Positions 9,025-21,806 of a DNA stretch of 64,000 bases are shown here, piece after piece. Every line of letters starts with the position of its first letter. Within the stretch, counting starts at the first letter, position 1. The position numbers and the translations under genes are program-made. Below the pieces are notes generated by a model. It saw nothing but the letters and a program-made list of their open reading frames with translations, was not told where the DNA came from and did not search any database. Source of the DNA: an uncultured Myxococcales bacterium (GTDB taxonomy: Bacteria > Myxococcota_A > UBA9042); the NCBI GenBank assembly GCA_903929795.1, contig CAIYWC010000161.1, forward strand, positions 1 to 64,000, read 5' to 3'.

Positions 9025-10358
9025 CGCGCCTGACGACCGCGATCCTGCTGCTGGTCGTCGCCATGGCATGGCTGTGGCTGCAGTGGCCGCAGCTGGCGCT
9101 GCTGCCAGGCGACGAGCCGCTGTATCTCCTCGATGCGCAACGGCTTTTGCACGGAGCGGCGCTGTACCGCGACGTCTTCCTCGCGCATCCGCCCGCGCGC
9201 GTGTGGCAGTCCGAGCTGGTCCTGGCGCTGGGCGCGCCGGCGGCGTGGGCGAAAATCTGGTCGCCGCTCGCGACGTTGGCGATCGCCGGGCTTCTGTTTG
9301 CGCACCTGCGCCGGGCGGCCGCGCCTTTCTCCGGTATGCTTGCCGCCGCGATCTTCCTGGGCGCCCCCGTCGTGCTGACCCACGGCGCGCAGCTGGTCGG
9401 CGTGGAGCAGGCGCTGCTGCTGGCGACGCTGGCGACGGTGCTCGCGCTTGGCGGGCGCTGGCTGCTGGCGGGATTGGCGCTGGGGCTGGCGACGCAATGG
9501 GCGCTGCACGTCGGCATCCTGACCTTGCCGCTGCTGATCTGGGCCGGGCAGGACCGCGGGCTGAGGCGGTTCGCAGCGGGCCTCGCGCTCGGCGTGCTGC
9601 CGCTGGCTGTCGAGCTCGGGTATTTTGGCCAGCCGATGTTCGATCAGGTTTTTTCCTATCATTTCCGCAAGGTGACGCACATGGCGGCGCAAAACGGCCC
9701 GGCGCGCGTGTGGCCGTTCCTGCTGTGGCAATCGCCGCTGCTGGTGCTGGCAGCGCTGGGCGTGTGGCGCGGTCCGCCGCTGGCGCGACGGCTCGGTCTC
9801 GCGGGCTGGGCGTCGCTGGGTATCCTGCTGCTGTGGCCGCGGCTGCAGTCGTACTATTTCCTGTTGCCAATTCCATGGTTGGCGATGGCTGCGGCGCTGG
9901 GCCTGCAGGCGCCGCGCGTGGCTGGGCGCCGGTGGCTTGCCCCGCTACTGGCGTTGCCGCTGCTGCTGCCGCTGGGCCAGGTGCTCGACCGTCGCTCGGT
10001 CAGTCTGGCGGTCCAGGTGGAGATGAGTCGGCTGGCGGCGCAGGTTGAGACGCTGGCGCAGGGCCGGGCGATCTGGGGCGACGGCGCGCTGGTGCCGCTG
10101 CTGGCGCTGCGCACGGGGCTGCCGGTGGCGCTGGGCGATACGGACCTGAACGCTCAGCGGTTCGCGTCGGGCCTCACGCCGCCGGCCGCGCACATCGCCG
10201 CGGTGTTGGCGCAAAAACCGCTGATCGTGCTGGTGCCGAACCACGGTGTTGACGCGGTGCCGGAAATCCACGCGCGGCTGCTGCGCGACTGCGACGTGGT
10301 TGGCCAGTTCAACGCGCGTGCGGCAAACTTCGCCGGACTGTTGCTTCAGCCCCGTTGA
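9021..10358 (+). CDS. Multi-pass GT-C-type glycosyltransferase-like membrane protein
   Basis: A 445-residue inner-membrane protein with about nine to ten hydrophobic segments, the first at residues 5-28. An acidic motif, GDEPLYLLDAQRLL, follows the first segment, then YRDVFLAHPP. An Asp-Glu pair in the first periplasmic loop is the hallmark of GT-C transferases that use polyprenyl-phosphate sugars (ArnT/PMT-like). A soluble C-terminal part (~330-445) follows the membrane region. The start overlaps the corrected stop of the upstream TPR gene (ATGA), so the two are probably translationally coupled. Donor and acceptor sugars cannot be told. Confidence 0.68.
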   Translation: MTRLTTAILLLVVAMAWLWLQWPQLALLPGDEPLYLLDAQRLLHGAALYRDVFLAHPPARVWQSELVLALGAPAAWAKIWSPLATLAIAGLLFAHLRRAAAPFSGMLAAAIFLGAPVVLTHGAQLVGVEQALLLATLATVLALGGRWLLAGLALGLATQWALHVGILTLPLLIWAGQDRGLRRFAAGLALGVLPLAVELGYFGQPMFDQVFSYHFRKVTHMAAQNGPARVWPFLLWQSPLLVLAALGVWRGPPLARRLGLAGWASLGILLLWPRLQSYYFLLPIPWLAMAAALGLQAPRVAGRRWLAPLLALPLLLPLGQVLDRRSVSLAVQVEMSRLAAQVETLAQGRAIWGDGALVPLLALRTGLPVALGDTDLNAQRFASGLTPPAAHIAAVLAQKPLIVLVPNHGVDAVPEIHARLLRDCDVVGQFNARAANFAGLLLQPR

Positions 10359-10384
10359 ATTGCGCGCGTGGCCTCGGCTACGCT
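10355..10384 (+). promoter_or_regulatory. Candidate promoter of purEK
   Basis: TTGAAT (10355-10360), an 18-base spacer and TACGCT (10379-10384), 34 bases before the purE ATG. It overlaps the last codon of the preceding gene. Confidence 0.45.
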
Positions 10385-10418
10385 TTCGGCCCCAACACGG
10401 GACCTCGGGAATTTCGCC

Positions 10419-10901
10419 ATGGACCATCCGCAAGTTGGCATCATCATGGGCAGCCAGAGCGATTGGGAGACCATGCGCCATGCCGCCGAAGTGCTGACCG
10501 AGTTGGGCGTGCCCCACGAGTGCCGCGTGGTCTCCGCGCACCGTACGCCCGATTTGCTGTTTGAATACGCGGAGTCTGCGGCCGGGCGCGGCATCTGTGT
10601 CATCATCGCTGGCGCGGGCGGCGCGGCGCATCTGCCCGGCATGACCGCGGCCAAGACGCTGCTGCCGGTGCTCGGCGTGCCGGTGCAGTCCAAGGCGCTC
10701 AACGGCCTGGACTCGCTGCTGTCGATCGTCCAGATGCCCAAGGGCGTGCCGGTGGCGACCCTGGCGATCGGCGCTGCGGGTGCGGCGAACGCGGGCTTGC
10801 TCGCGGCGCAAATCCTCGCGGTGAACGACGCTGCGCTTCGGGTGCGGCTGCAAGCCCGGCGCGACGCGGAAGAGCGGCTTGTCCGGGAGACCGAGCTGTG
10901 A
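10419..10901 (+). CDS. purE: N5-carboxyaminoimidazole ribonucleotide mutase PurE
   Basis: Class I PurE of 160 residues, converting N5-CAIR to CAIR in purine synthesis. Signature segments are [26 protein letters not shown] and [13 protein letters not shown], with the C-terminal [10 protein letters not shown]. The active-site His is in SAHRTP. ATG 10419 ([12 protein letters not shown]) puts the conserved core at the usual distance from the N-terminus; only a weak GGGA precedes it. The stop overlaps purK by four bases (GTGA), and the presence of purK agrees with the class I two-enzyme route. Confidence 0.95.
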   Translation: MDHPQVGIIMGSQSDWETMRHAAEVLTELGVPHECRVVSAHRTPDLLFEYAESAAGRGICVIIAGAGGAAHLPGMTAAKTLLPVLGVPVQSKALNGLDSLLSIVQMPKGVPVATLAIGAAGAANAGLLAAQILAVNDAALRVRLQARRDAEERLVRETEL

Positions 10902-12037
10902 AGGCGCCTTTCATCGCGCCCGGCCAGACGCTTGGCATCCTCGGCGGCGGCCAACTTGGCAAAATGATTGCGATTGAGGCGCGGCGCATGGGCTATCGCG
11001 TCAAGGTCCTGGATCCGGACACGGCGTGCCCGGCGTCTGAAGTTGCGGAAGTCGTGCAGGGCGCATGGAGCGACCCGACTGCGGCGCTGGAGCTGGCGAT
11101 CGGCTGCGACGTGGTGACGCTGGAGACCGAGCACGTGCCGTACGCGGTGCTAGCCGAGGTCGAGCACCTTCGGCCGCTGCGGCCTTCCGCGCAGGTCCTT
11201 AAAACCATTCAGGATCGCTACAATCAGCGGCATTTCTTGCACCGCCACGACTTGCCCCAGACGCGCTGGGCCAACGTGGAGTCGCTGGGCGCGCTGGACA
11301 CGGCGCTCGCGCAGATTGGCGCGCCGGCCATCCTGAAGCGGCGCACGGGCGGGTACGACGGGCGCGCGCAAGTGCGTATTTTTGCACTGGATCAAGCCGA
11401 GGCCGCATGGGACGCGCTGGGCCGGTCGCCGTGCATCCTGGAGGCGTTCGTCGATTTTGCCGCGGAGCTGTCCGTCGTGCTGGCGCGGTCGGCGCAGGGC
11501 GAGATTCGCTTCTTCGCGACGGCGGAAAATGTCCATCAAAACGGAATCTTGCACACGACCGTCGCCCCCGCGCGCTTTGCCCCGCCGATCCGCGCCGCGG
11601 CCGAAGATCTGGCGACGCGCGCAGCGGTGGCGCTGGAGATCGTCGGCGTCCTGACCGTGGAATTCTTTCTGACCCGCGACGGCCGGCTGCTGATCAACGA
11701 GATGGCGCCGCGCGTGCACAACAGCGGCCACGTGACGCTGGGCGCGTGCGTGACGTCGCAGTTTGAGCAGCAATTGCGCGCGGTTTGCGGCCTGCCGCTG
11801 GGTTCGCAGCACCAGCACGCGCCGGCCGCGATGGTGAATCTCCTGGGCGAGCTGTGGTCAGGCGGCGAGCCGGATTTTCGGGCGGTGCTTGCCGAGCCGC
11901 GCGCCCACCTGCACCTGTACGGCAAGCGCGTGGCGCATCCCGGGCGCAAGATGGGCCACATCACCGTGCTGGCGGACGACACCGACGAAGCGCTGGCGGT
12001 GGCGGAGCGGCTGCACGCTCAGCTGGCGAGTCGCTAG
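10898..12037 (+). CDS. purK: N5-carboxyaminoimidazole ribonucleotide synthase PurK
   Basis: ATP-grasp ligase of 379 residues that carboxylates AIR with bicarbonate and ATP, feeding PurE. It begins with GTG at 10898 inside the purE stop. Seen: [19 protein letters not shown] at the N-terminus, [29 protein letters not shown], and [16 protein letters not shown], the metal-binding Glu/Asn region. Length is normal. Its TAG and the TAG of the convergent lipoprotein gene share the palindrome CTAG at 12034-12037. Confidence 0.96.
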   Translation: MKAPFIAPGQTLGILGGGQLGKMIAIEARRMGYRVKVLDPDTACPASEVAEVVQGAWSDPTAALELAIGCDVVTLETEHVPYAVLAEVEHLRPLRPSAQVLKTIQDRYNQRHFLHRHDLPQTRWANVESLGALDTALAQIGAPAILKRRTGGYDGRAQVRIFALDQAEAAWDALGRSPCILEAFVDFAAELSVVLARSAQGEIRFFATAENVHQNGILHTTVAPARFAPPIRAAAEDLATRAAVALEIVGVLTVEFFLTRDGRLLINEMAPRVHNSGHVTLGACVTSQFEQQLRAVCGLPLGSQHQHAPAAMVNLLGELWSGGEPDFRAVLAEPRAHLHLYGKRVAHPGRKMGHITVLADDTDEALAVAERLHAQLASR

Positions 12038-13086
12038 ATTCCGCAGGATTTCTGGCAGGTTGCCAAGCTCGGATAGACCGCGTTGCACTTGGGCGCACAG
12101 CCGCAGCCGCTGGCCAGCACGCAGGTTTTGCCGTCGAAGACGTAGCCGATGACCATCTGGCAGACGCCAAAGCTGCTCGGGTCGACGGTGGTGCAGCTGG
12201 TTGGGCCGTAGCCGCAGGTGCCGGGCGTGTCGGCGGCAAAGCAGTCCGCGCCGCACGGGCAGACGTTGACGTCGCTGCAGGTTCCGCCGCCGCAGTCGCT
12301 GTCGTTCCAGCACATGCCGCCGGGCAGCTTGTTTTTTGGCTTGCAGTTGCCGTTGGCGCACGACTCGCCGCTGGCGCAGGCGCCGCCGTTTGTGTTGCAG
12401 CAGCCGCCGGGCGCGACGTTGCCGACGCAGGTGCCCATCCGGTCGGCGAGCGCGCAGGCGGCGCCGCAGGGGCAAACCGACGCGCCTTCGCACGTCCCGA
12501 CTTTGCAGTCGTCGTTGGTCCAGCAAGTGCCGGCCTGAATGCCGCTGGGCTTGCAGATGTGGGCGCTGGCGATGCAGACCTCGCTGCTCGTGCAGCTGCC
12601 TTTGTCGCCGCCGCAGCAGGAGCCCGGGTTGTCGCTGCAGGTGCCAAAGACGTAGCTGAAGCTGCAATCGGCCGTGCATGGGCAGACGTTGGCGTTCTCG
12701 CACTTGCCGCTCTTGCAGTCGCTGTCGAACCAGCACTTGCCGGCGGGCGCGGCCGGCACGCAGTCCTTGCCGGGGATGCAGATCGAGCCTTTGGCGCACG
12801 TGCTGTTGTCCTGGCAGCAGCCGTTGTTGAACGTGTCCGGTGCGATGTCCGGGCCGGCGTCCCAACCGGTGTCGTTGGCGGCGTCGATGGGCGCGAGATC
12901 ATTGCCAATCCCGTCAGGTACTTGCGCGTCCTGAACGGCGTCGGTCGGCGGCAGGTCGCTGTCGATCGCGGCATCGGTTCCGGAGACGTCTACCGCTGCG
13001 TCACCCGCCGCGTCCTCGCCCACCGCCGTCGAACCGCAAGCAGCCACCAGCGCCGCAATCGCAAAACCACAGGAAATCAAGCGCAT
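12034..13086 (-). CDS. Cys-rich surface lipoprotein with three internal repeats
   Basis: A 350-residue lipoprotein. Signal peptide with lipidated Cys17 (ALVAAC), then an Asp/Ala-rich stalk (~20-85). Three ~75-residue repeats follow, each containing C-W-x-[DN]-[DS]-D-C, then VCPC and a closing GTC (begin GKCWFDSDC, GTCWTNDDC, GMCWNDSDC). The final ~45 residues (ATCQKSCGI at the end) have spacing loosely like a Kunitz domain; that is only a resemblance. GGAGG five bases before ATG 13086 fixes the start. No catalytic function is evident; the many Cys suggest an extracytoplasmic disulfide-rich protein. It is divergent from pncC. Confidence 0.8.
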   Translation of the reverse strand: MRLISCGFAIAALVAACGSTAVGEDAAGDAAVDVSGTDAAIDSDLPPTDAVQDAQVPDGIGNDLAPIDAANDTGWDAGPDIAPDTFNNGCCQDNSTCAKGSICIPGKDCVPAAPAGKCWFDSDCKSGKCENANVCPCTADCSFSYVFGTCSDNPGSCCGGDKGSCTSSEVCIASAHICKPSGIQAGTCWTNDDCKVGTCEGASVCPCGAACALADRMGTCVGNVAPGGCCNTNGGACASGESCANGNCKPKNKLPGGMCWNDSDCGGGTCSDVNVCPCGADCFAADTPGTCGYGPTSCTTVDPSSFGVCQMVIGYVFDGKTCVLASGCGCAPKCNAVYPSLATCQKSCGI

Positions 13087-13110
13087 GGCAGCCTCCAAAA
13101 ATTCAGCGTC

Positions 13111-13139
13111 AAGGTAGGCGCGCGGCGTGCTTGCCGCAA
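13111..13139 (-). promoter_or_regulatory. Candidate promoter of the Cys-rich lipoprotein
   Basis: Minus strand: TTGCGG (13139-13134), 17 bases, TACCTT (13116-13111), 24 bases before the ATG at 13086. Confidence 0.45.
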
Positions 13140-13188
13140 GGGCCGCCGCACCGCCAGACACGCCGACCGATTTCCAACGTCACTGCTT

Positions 13189-13283
13189 CCCGCACCGCGC
13201 CGTGCAACCGGAGGTGCGCGCTCGTGGTCCCAGTCCGAGCTGCAACAGTTCTGCCGGATGAATTCTGGTGTTCGATTGGAGTC
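13189..13283 (-). repeat. Dispersed ~95-bp repeat, copy A
   Basis: One of four intergenic copies (see also 24563, 27322, 57352). Aligned on the strand that reads CTGTTGCA-nnn-TCGGACTGGGACC, copies A-D align without gaps for at least 65 bases. Copy A carries CTGTTGCAGCTCGGACT where the others have CTGTTGCATTTCGGACT. It lies between divergent genes and ends about 35 bases before pncC. Confidence 0.8.
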
Positions 13284-13297
13284 AGGATGTGTAGGCT
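13269..13297 (+). promoter_or_regulatory. Candidate promoter of pncC at the edge of repeat copy A
   Basis: TGTTCG (13269-13274), 17 bases, TAGGCT (13292-13297), 21 bases before the pncC ATG. The -35 box lies in repeat copy A. The same arrangement (TGTTCG-N17-TAGACT) occurs at copy C, facing dusB. Confidence 0.4.
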
Positions 13298-13318
13298 CAT
13301 CGCGCGAGGTGGGCGGCG

Positions 13319-13822
13319 ATGCGAAGCGAAGAACAGGCGAGCGTTCAGGCAGCCGCGGCGGCTTTGGCGGCGTTGCGCGCGCGCGGGGCAACGCTTGCGG
13401 TGGCGGAATCGTGCACGGGCGGGCTGATCGGCCATCTGCTGACCGAGGTACCTGGGGCAAGCGCGGTGCTGCTCGGCTCGGCGGTTGTGTATGCCAACGC
13501 CGCAAAGGCAACACTCCTGGGCGTCGATGCCGGCCTGTTGCGCGATCACGGCGCGGTCAGCGAACCGGTCGCCGCTGCAATGGCAGACGGTGCGCGGCGG
13601 CGATTCTGCGCGGATGTGGCGGTTGCGACGTCGGGCATCGCCGGTCCCGCGGGCGGTACGGCGGACAAGCCCGTGGGCACGCTCTGCCTCGCGCTCGCGG
13701 CGGCCGACGGCGTCCACGCCTGGACCGTGCAGCTGCCGAACCTCTCCCGCAGCGCGTTCAAGCACGCGGCTGCGCGCGCGGTGCTCGCGGCCGTGCGCGC
13801 GTGGGCTGAACGCCAGCCGTAG
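13319..13822 (+). CDS. pncC: Nicotinamide-nucleotide amidase, CinA C-terminal domain family
   Basis: A 167-residue stand-alone CinA C-terminal domain, expected to deamidate nicotinamide mononucleotide in pyridine nucleotide salvage. The family motifs are intact: [21 protein letters not shown] (catalytic Ser region), [14 protein letters not shown], and the [11 protein letters not shown] / DKPVGT block. AGGTGGG lies just upstream of ATG 13319. The N-terminal molybdopterin-like domain of full CinA is absent, as in PncC enzymes. The gene ends four bases before the convergent lipoprotein stop. Confidence 0.93.
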   Translation: MRSEEQASVQAAAAALAALRARGATLAVAESCTGGLIGHLLTEVPGASAVLLGSAVVYANAAKATLLGVDAGLLRDHGAVSEPVAAAMADGARRRFCADVAVATSGIAGPAGGTADKPVGTLCLALAAADGVHAWTVQLPNLSRSAFKHAAARAVLAAVRAWAERQP

Positions 13823-13826
13823 TCGG

Positions 13827-14129
13827 TCACAATTCAGCGACATCGCTCGTCACATCCGCTGCCGTATCGGCCGTCGCGTCGGCGGCGACGTCCGCCAAGC
13901 CGCCGTCCCCATCGGTGCCGCCCGTTGCCGCGTCGCTGCCGCTGGGCGATTCAGTGTCCTTCCCGCCGCCGGCGACGCCGTTTTGCGTGTCATTATTGCT
14001 GGCCTTGTCGAGCGTGGCACCTGAATTCTCTGGCGTCGGGACCGGATTGACGATGCAACTGCTGCTCCCCGCAACCAGCAGGAACAGCGACAGCGCGCGA
14101 CGTAAGCGGGAAAAGGCCAGATGGAGCAT
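13827..14129 (-). CDS. Small lipoprotein consisting mostly of an acidic stalk
   Basis: A 100-residue protein with a signal peptide and probable lipidated Cys25 (VAGSSSC; the lipobox is weak). Almost everything after it is low-complexity Asp/Ala/Gly/Thr sequence (GGLADVAADATADTAADVTS), the type of stalk seen in other lipoproteins of this window but with no folded domain attached. AGGAAGG before ATG 14129 supports the start. It may be a truncated remnant or a genuine small acidic surface lipoprotein. Confidence 0.62.
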   Translation of the reverse strand: MLHLAFSRLRRALSLFLLVAGSSSCIVNPVPTPENSGATLDKASNNDTQNGVAGGGKDTESPSGSDAATGGTDGDGGLADVAADATADTAADVTSDVAEL

Positions 14130-14328
14130 CACAATCACCTTCCTGCGGAGAGCAGACCCGAACGGACCGAGGCGCACCCGGACCCGTTCGGGCCAGTCCA
14201 GACTCTACCATTCTCGTAGCAAGGTCCGTGCCAGCCCGAGCGACAATTGCAAGTGCCCGCGCTGCTGACGCTTTGCCGCGACCGGGTCCGCCCGGATTTC
14301 TCGCCGCATGTTGAGATTTCCTACACCC

Positions 14329-14345
14329 TGTGGCAATCTGCCACA
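14329..14345. promoter_or_regulatory. Perfect inverted repeat upstream of the kinase/sigma-54 activator gene
   Basis: TGTGGCA-ATC-TGCCACA is a perfect 7-bp dyad with a 3-base spacer, centred 37 bases before ATG 14374. A possible -10 box TACACC (14322-14327) lies immediately upstream, so the dyad would cover the start of transcription, a typical operator position. It has no T-run and is a poor terminator. Confidence 0.55.
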
Positions 14346-14373
14346 CAAGCGGCGACGGCCGCGGGAGAACGCG

Positions 14374-19250
<4,877 letters not shown>

Positions 19251-19254
<4 letters not shown>

Positions 19255-20039
19255 CGGCGAACTGGCCGATTCCACTGCGTTTTGGCCCGTGGCTGCTTTC
19301 GCAACGCTTGGCCGTCAGCGCCATGAGTGAGGTCTGGCTGGGCCACCGCGCCGACGATGCGACGCCGTGCGCCGTCAAGCGCGTGCTGCCGATCCACCGC
19401 AACGATGCGACGATTCTCGGGCTTTTTCAGCATGAAATCAGGGTGATGCAGCGCCTCGACGACGTCCATCTGCCGCGGCTGCTGAGCCATGGCGAGGCGC
19501 GCGGCGTGCCGTGGTTGGCCATGCCGTTTTACCGCGGTGCGAGCTTGCGCACGCTGCTGGCGATGGGGCCGCTCGCGGTTGAGCCGGCGCGCTGGCTGAT
19601 GGCCGAACTGGCGGACGCACTGGCGGCCGTGCATCGCGCCGGACTGGTGCACGCCGACGTTTCGCCGGACAACGTGCACATTTGCGCGGACGGCGAAGTG
19701 CTCCTGCTCGATTTCGGCATCGCGGTCGAACAGGGGAGCACCGCCGTGTTGCGGCGCGGCAAGGCGTGCTACGCGTCCACGGAACAGGTCGCTGGCGCGC
19801 CGCTTACAGCCGCGACGGACTGGTTCGCGTTCGGCAGGATTCTCGCGCAACTGGGCGTGCGCGACCGGGATCTGCGGGCGCATGAGGCGGATGCGACGGC
19901 GGCGACGGCCGTGCTACGCGCGCACGTGGCTCACGTCCAATCGCTTGGTGAAACGCAGGTTTGGCAGGCGGCGGAGGTGCGCGGCGAGGTCGTTACGGAT
20001 CCGGGTCTGGACAAAGGCGCGACGACCGCGCGGCCCTGA
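19251..20039 (+). CDS. Compact Ser/Thr protein kinase
   Basis: A 262-residue kinase starting at GTG 19251 inside the stop of the sigma-54 activator (GTGA), hence translationally coupled to it. Seen: ATP lysine K43 in CAVKRVL, alpha-C Glu62, catalytic loop HADVSPDN at 134-141 (Asp136, Asn141; Ser138 replaces the usual Lys, a variant common in myxobacterial kinases), and DFG at 154-156. The C-lobe is short and the last ~60 residues look irregular. No membrane segment or sensor domain is attached, so input and probably target are supplied by the adjacent regulator. The kinase family is certain; the substrate is inferred from coupling only. Confidence 0.85.
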
Positions 20040-20042
20040 CCG

Positions 20043-21800
20043 TCAGACGCCCATCACGCCGGTCTCGTGCCGAATCACCTCGCGCTGTGGCGACGGCGGC
20101 GGCGCGACGTGGAGATCACCGGCGTGCCAGCGCAGGAACAGCAGGTTCTCCAGCGGCTCCTCAAACTCGAATTCGACCTGCGTCACGCCCTGGGCGGTCG
20201 CTTTTTCGACGCGGACGCGCAGGTGCGGAACGTCGATGACGTCGCCCGGCTTGGGCATCCGCGCCGGGTCCATGATCAGCTGCTCTGGCTGCGTGGACAG
20301 CAGCGGCGGACCGAGCGCTTCCAGGCGGATGCGGTTGGCGGCCGTCCGGGTCACCGCGATGTCCTTTTCCGAAACCGCGAGCGTGTTGAACTGTTGTGGC
20401 AGCGCCAGGTTGGACGACGCCATCAGCGCCGGCAGGTAAAAGCTGAGCACAGGATCGGGCGCCGCGAGCATGACCACGTGCTTGCCGCCCAACTGCGTCA
20501 ACGCCGGCGACGCAGCAAGCTTGGCCATGACCGGTGCCTGGGCGGCGACCAGCGCGCTGATACCCAGCATGGCCAACGGCGCCCACATCAGGTGAATCCA
20601 CACGAGCGTGCCGCGCGCCAGACGCGCCAACCGCAGCCCCGGCTGGGCCAGCAGCAGGTCCCGCAGGCCGAGCAGGAGCATCGCGACGAGTGCCGCCGAC
20701 ACCAAGCTCGGCGCCAGCAGCGTGCGCTGCGACGGCCAGGTCGCGGCCGGCGGAAAGAGCGCGAGGAGTGCGCCCACGGCCAGCGGCGGCCAGGCGCGCG
20801 CGTCCACCGGGTCCAGCGGCAGGCGTCTCAGCCCGCGCAGGACCAGCCACACGCAGAGCACGCTGATCGCCGCGACCGTCCAGGTCAGCGCTGGCGAGAG
20901 GACGGAAATCTCCACCGGCAAGCTGGCGATCAGCGCGCCCGCCAGCGAGGGCACGCGGTGGATCGCTTGGGCCAGGTAGCGCAACGGCTCGGTGCCCGGA
21001 TCCAGGTACGCGCCGGACGCCGCTGCGCCGTAGCCGTGCGTCTTGTAGTAGGCCGCCCACAGCGCGAGCACCAGCCCCAGCGGCGCCATGTGCAACAACG
21101 TCGTCAGCTTGGGCTTGCGGCCCAGCGCCACGGTCACCCAGATCGCCGCCACGCCCAGCGCCGTTTCTCCGCCGCACAGGCCGATGGCAAAAAGCAGCGG
21201 CGCGGCGACCTTGCCCGGCAGCCAGTCCTCGTCTTCCGCGCGCAGCCAAGCCCAAAAACCGAGCATCGCCGGCACCATCGACACCCAGGCATTGCGGTTG
21301 GAAATCCAGCAGCTGGCGGTCCAGTGCGACTCGTCGATCGCGTACAGCAGCGTCGCCAGCGTCGCCGTGCGCGGCGCCAGGAGCCGCCGGAAGATTGCCG
21401 CCGACACCGCGATCCCCGCAGCCTGCCACGCCAGACTGTGCAGGTGGTGCAGCCAGGCGTGCGGGCCGATCACAAGCTCGTCCAGCATGTGGGTCAGCGC
21501 CGAGAGCGGGCGAAAAAAGTTGAGCCGCAGGTCCGGCAGCGTCCACCAGCCGTAGCCGTATTTCGTGCGCATCAGCACGTCAGCCGGGACGCCGTTGCCG
21601 AAATCGAAGAGCGTGAGCGGGCCAGGGTGGTGAAACGGGATGCGGCCGAGGAGCCCCGCGCGGTGGATCCAGTCGTCCAGCATCCAGCCGGAAAAGACCA
21701 TCGGCGCGCAGAGCAGGGTCGCGAACAGGATGCCGTTGCGCGCCGGATGCAAAACGCTCCAGTTCACGAAACGCTGCAGCCGCGTCACCCCTTGCGCCAT
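20043..21800 (-). CDS. Large multi-pass membrane protein, GT-C-like
   Basis: A 585-residue protein with about ten hydrophobic segments and a soluble C-terminal domain (~460-585). The segment FSGWMLDDWIHRAGLLGRIP after the first membrane helix has an Asp-Asp pair where GT-C glycosyltransferases carry catalytic acids, and THMLDELVIGP could form a second site. That makes a polyprenyl-sugar transferase the best guess, but no family was recognised outright. It starts six bases after the gyrA stop and is probably read through from it. It ends three bases from the convergent kinase gene. Confidence 0.6.
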   Translation of the reverse strand: MAQGVTRLQRFVNWSVLHPARNGILFATLLCAPMVFSGWMLDDWIHRAGLLGRIPFHHPGPLTLFDFGNGVPADVLMRTKYGYGWWTLPDLRLNFFRPLSALTHMLDELVIGPHAWLHHLHSLAWQAAGIAVSAAIFRRLLAPRTATLATLLYAIDESHWTASCWISNRNAWVSMVPAMLGFWAWLRAEDEDWLPGKVAAPLLFAIGLCGGETALGVAAIWVTVALGRKPKLTTLLHMAPLGLVLALWAAYYKTHGYGAAASGAYLDPGTEPLRYLAQAIHRVPSLAGALIASLPVEISVLSPALTWTVAAISVLCVWLVLRGLRRLPLDPVDARAWPPLAVGALLALFPPAATWPSQRTLLAPSLVSAALVAMLLLGLRDLLLAQPGLRLARLARGTLVWIHLMWAPLAMLGISALVAAQAPVMAKLAASPALTQLGGKHVVMLAAPDPVLSFYLPALMASSNLALPQQFNTLAVSEKDIAVTRTAANRIRLEALGPPLLSTQPEQLIMDPARMPKPGDVIDVPHLRVRVEKATAQGVTQVEFEFEEPLENLLFLRWHAGDLHVAPPPSPQREVIRHETGVMGV

Positions 21801-21806
21801 CCGGTG

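Noticed and set aside
13189-13283. Short conserved peptide encoded by the dispersed repeat
   Set aside because: One frame reads C-x-L-x-x-x-V-R-[NA]-A-T in all four copies, but changes fall at all codon positions, one copy soon hits a stop, and there is no common start.
11785-13809. 674-codon plus-strand open frame across purK, the Cys-rich lipoprotein and pncC
   Set aside because: Shadow frame; the real genes on both strands have family motifs, signal peptides and ribosome-binding sites.
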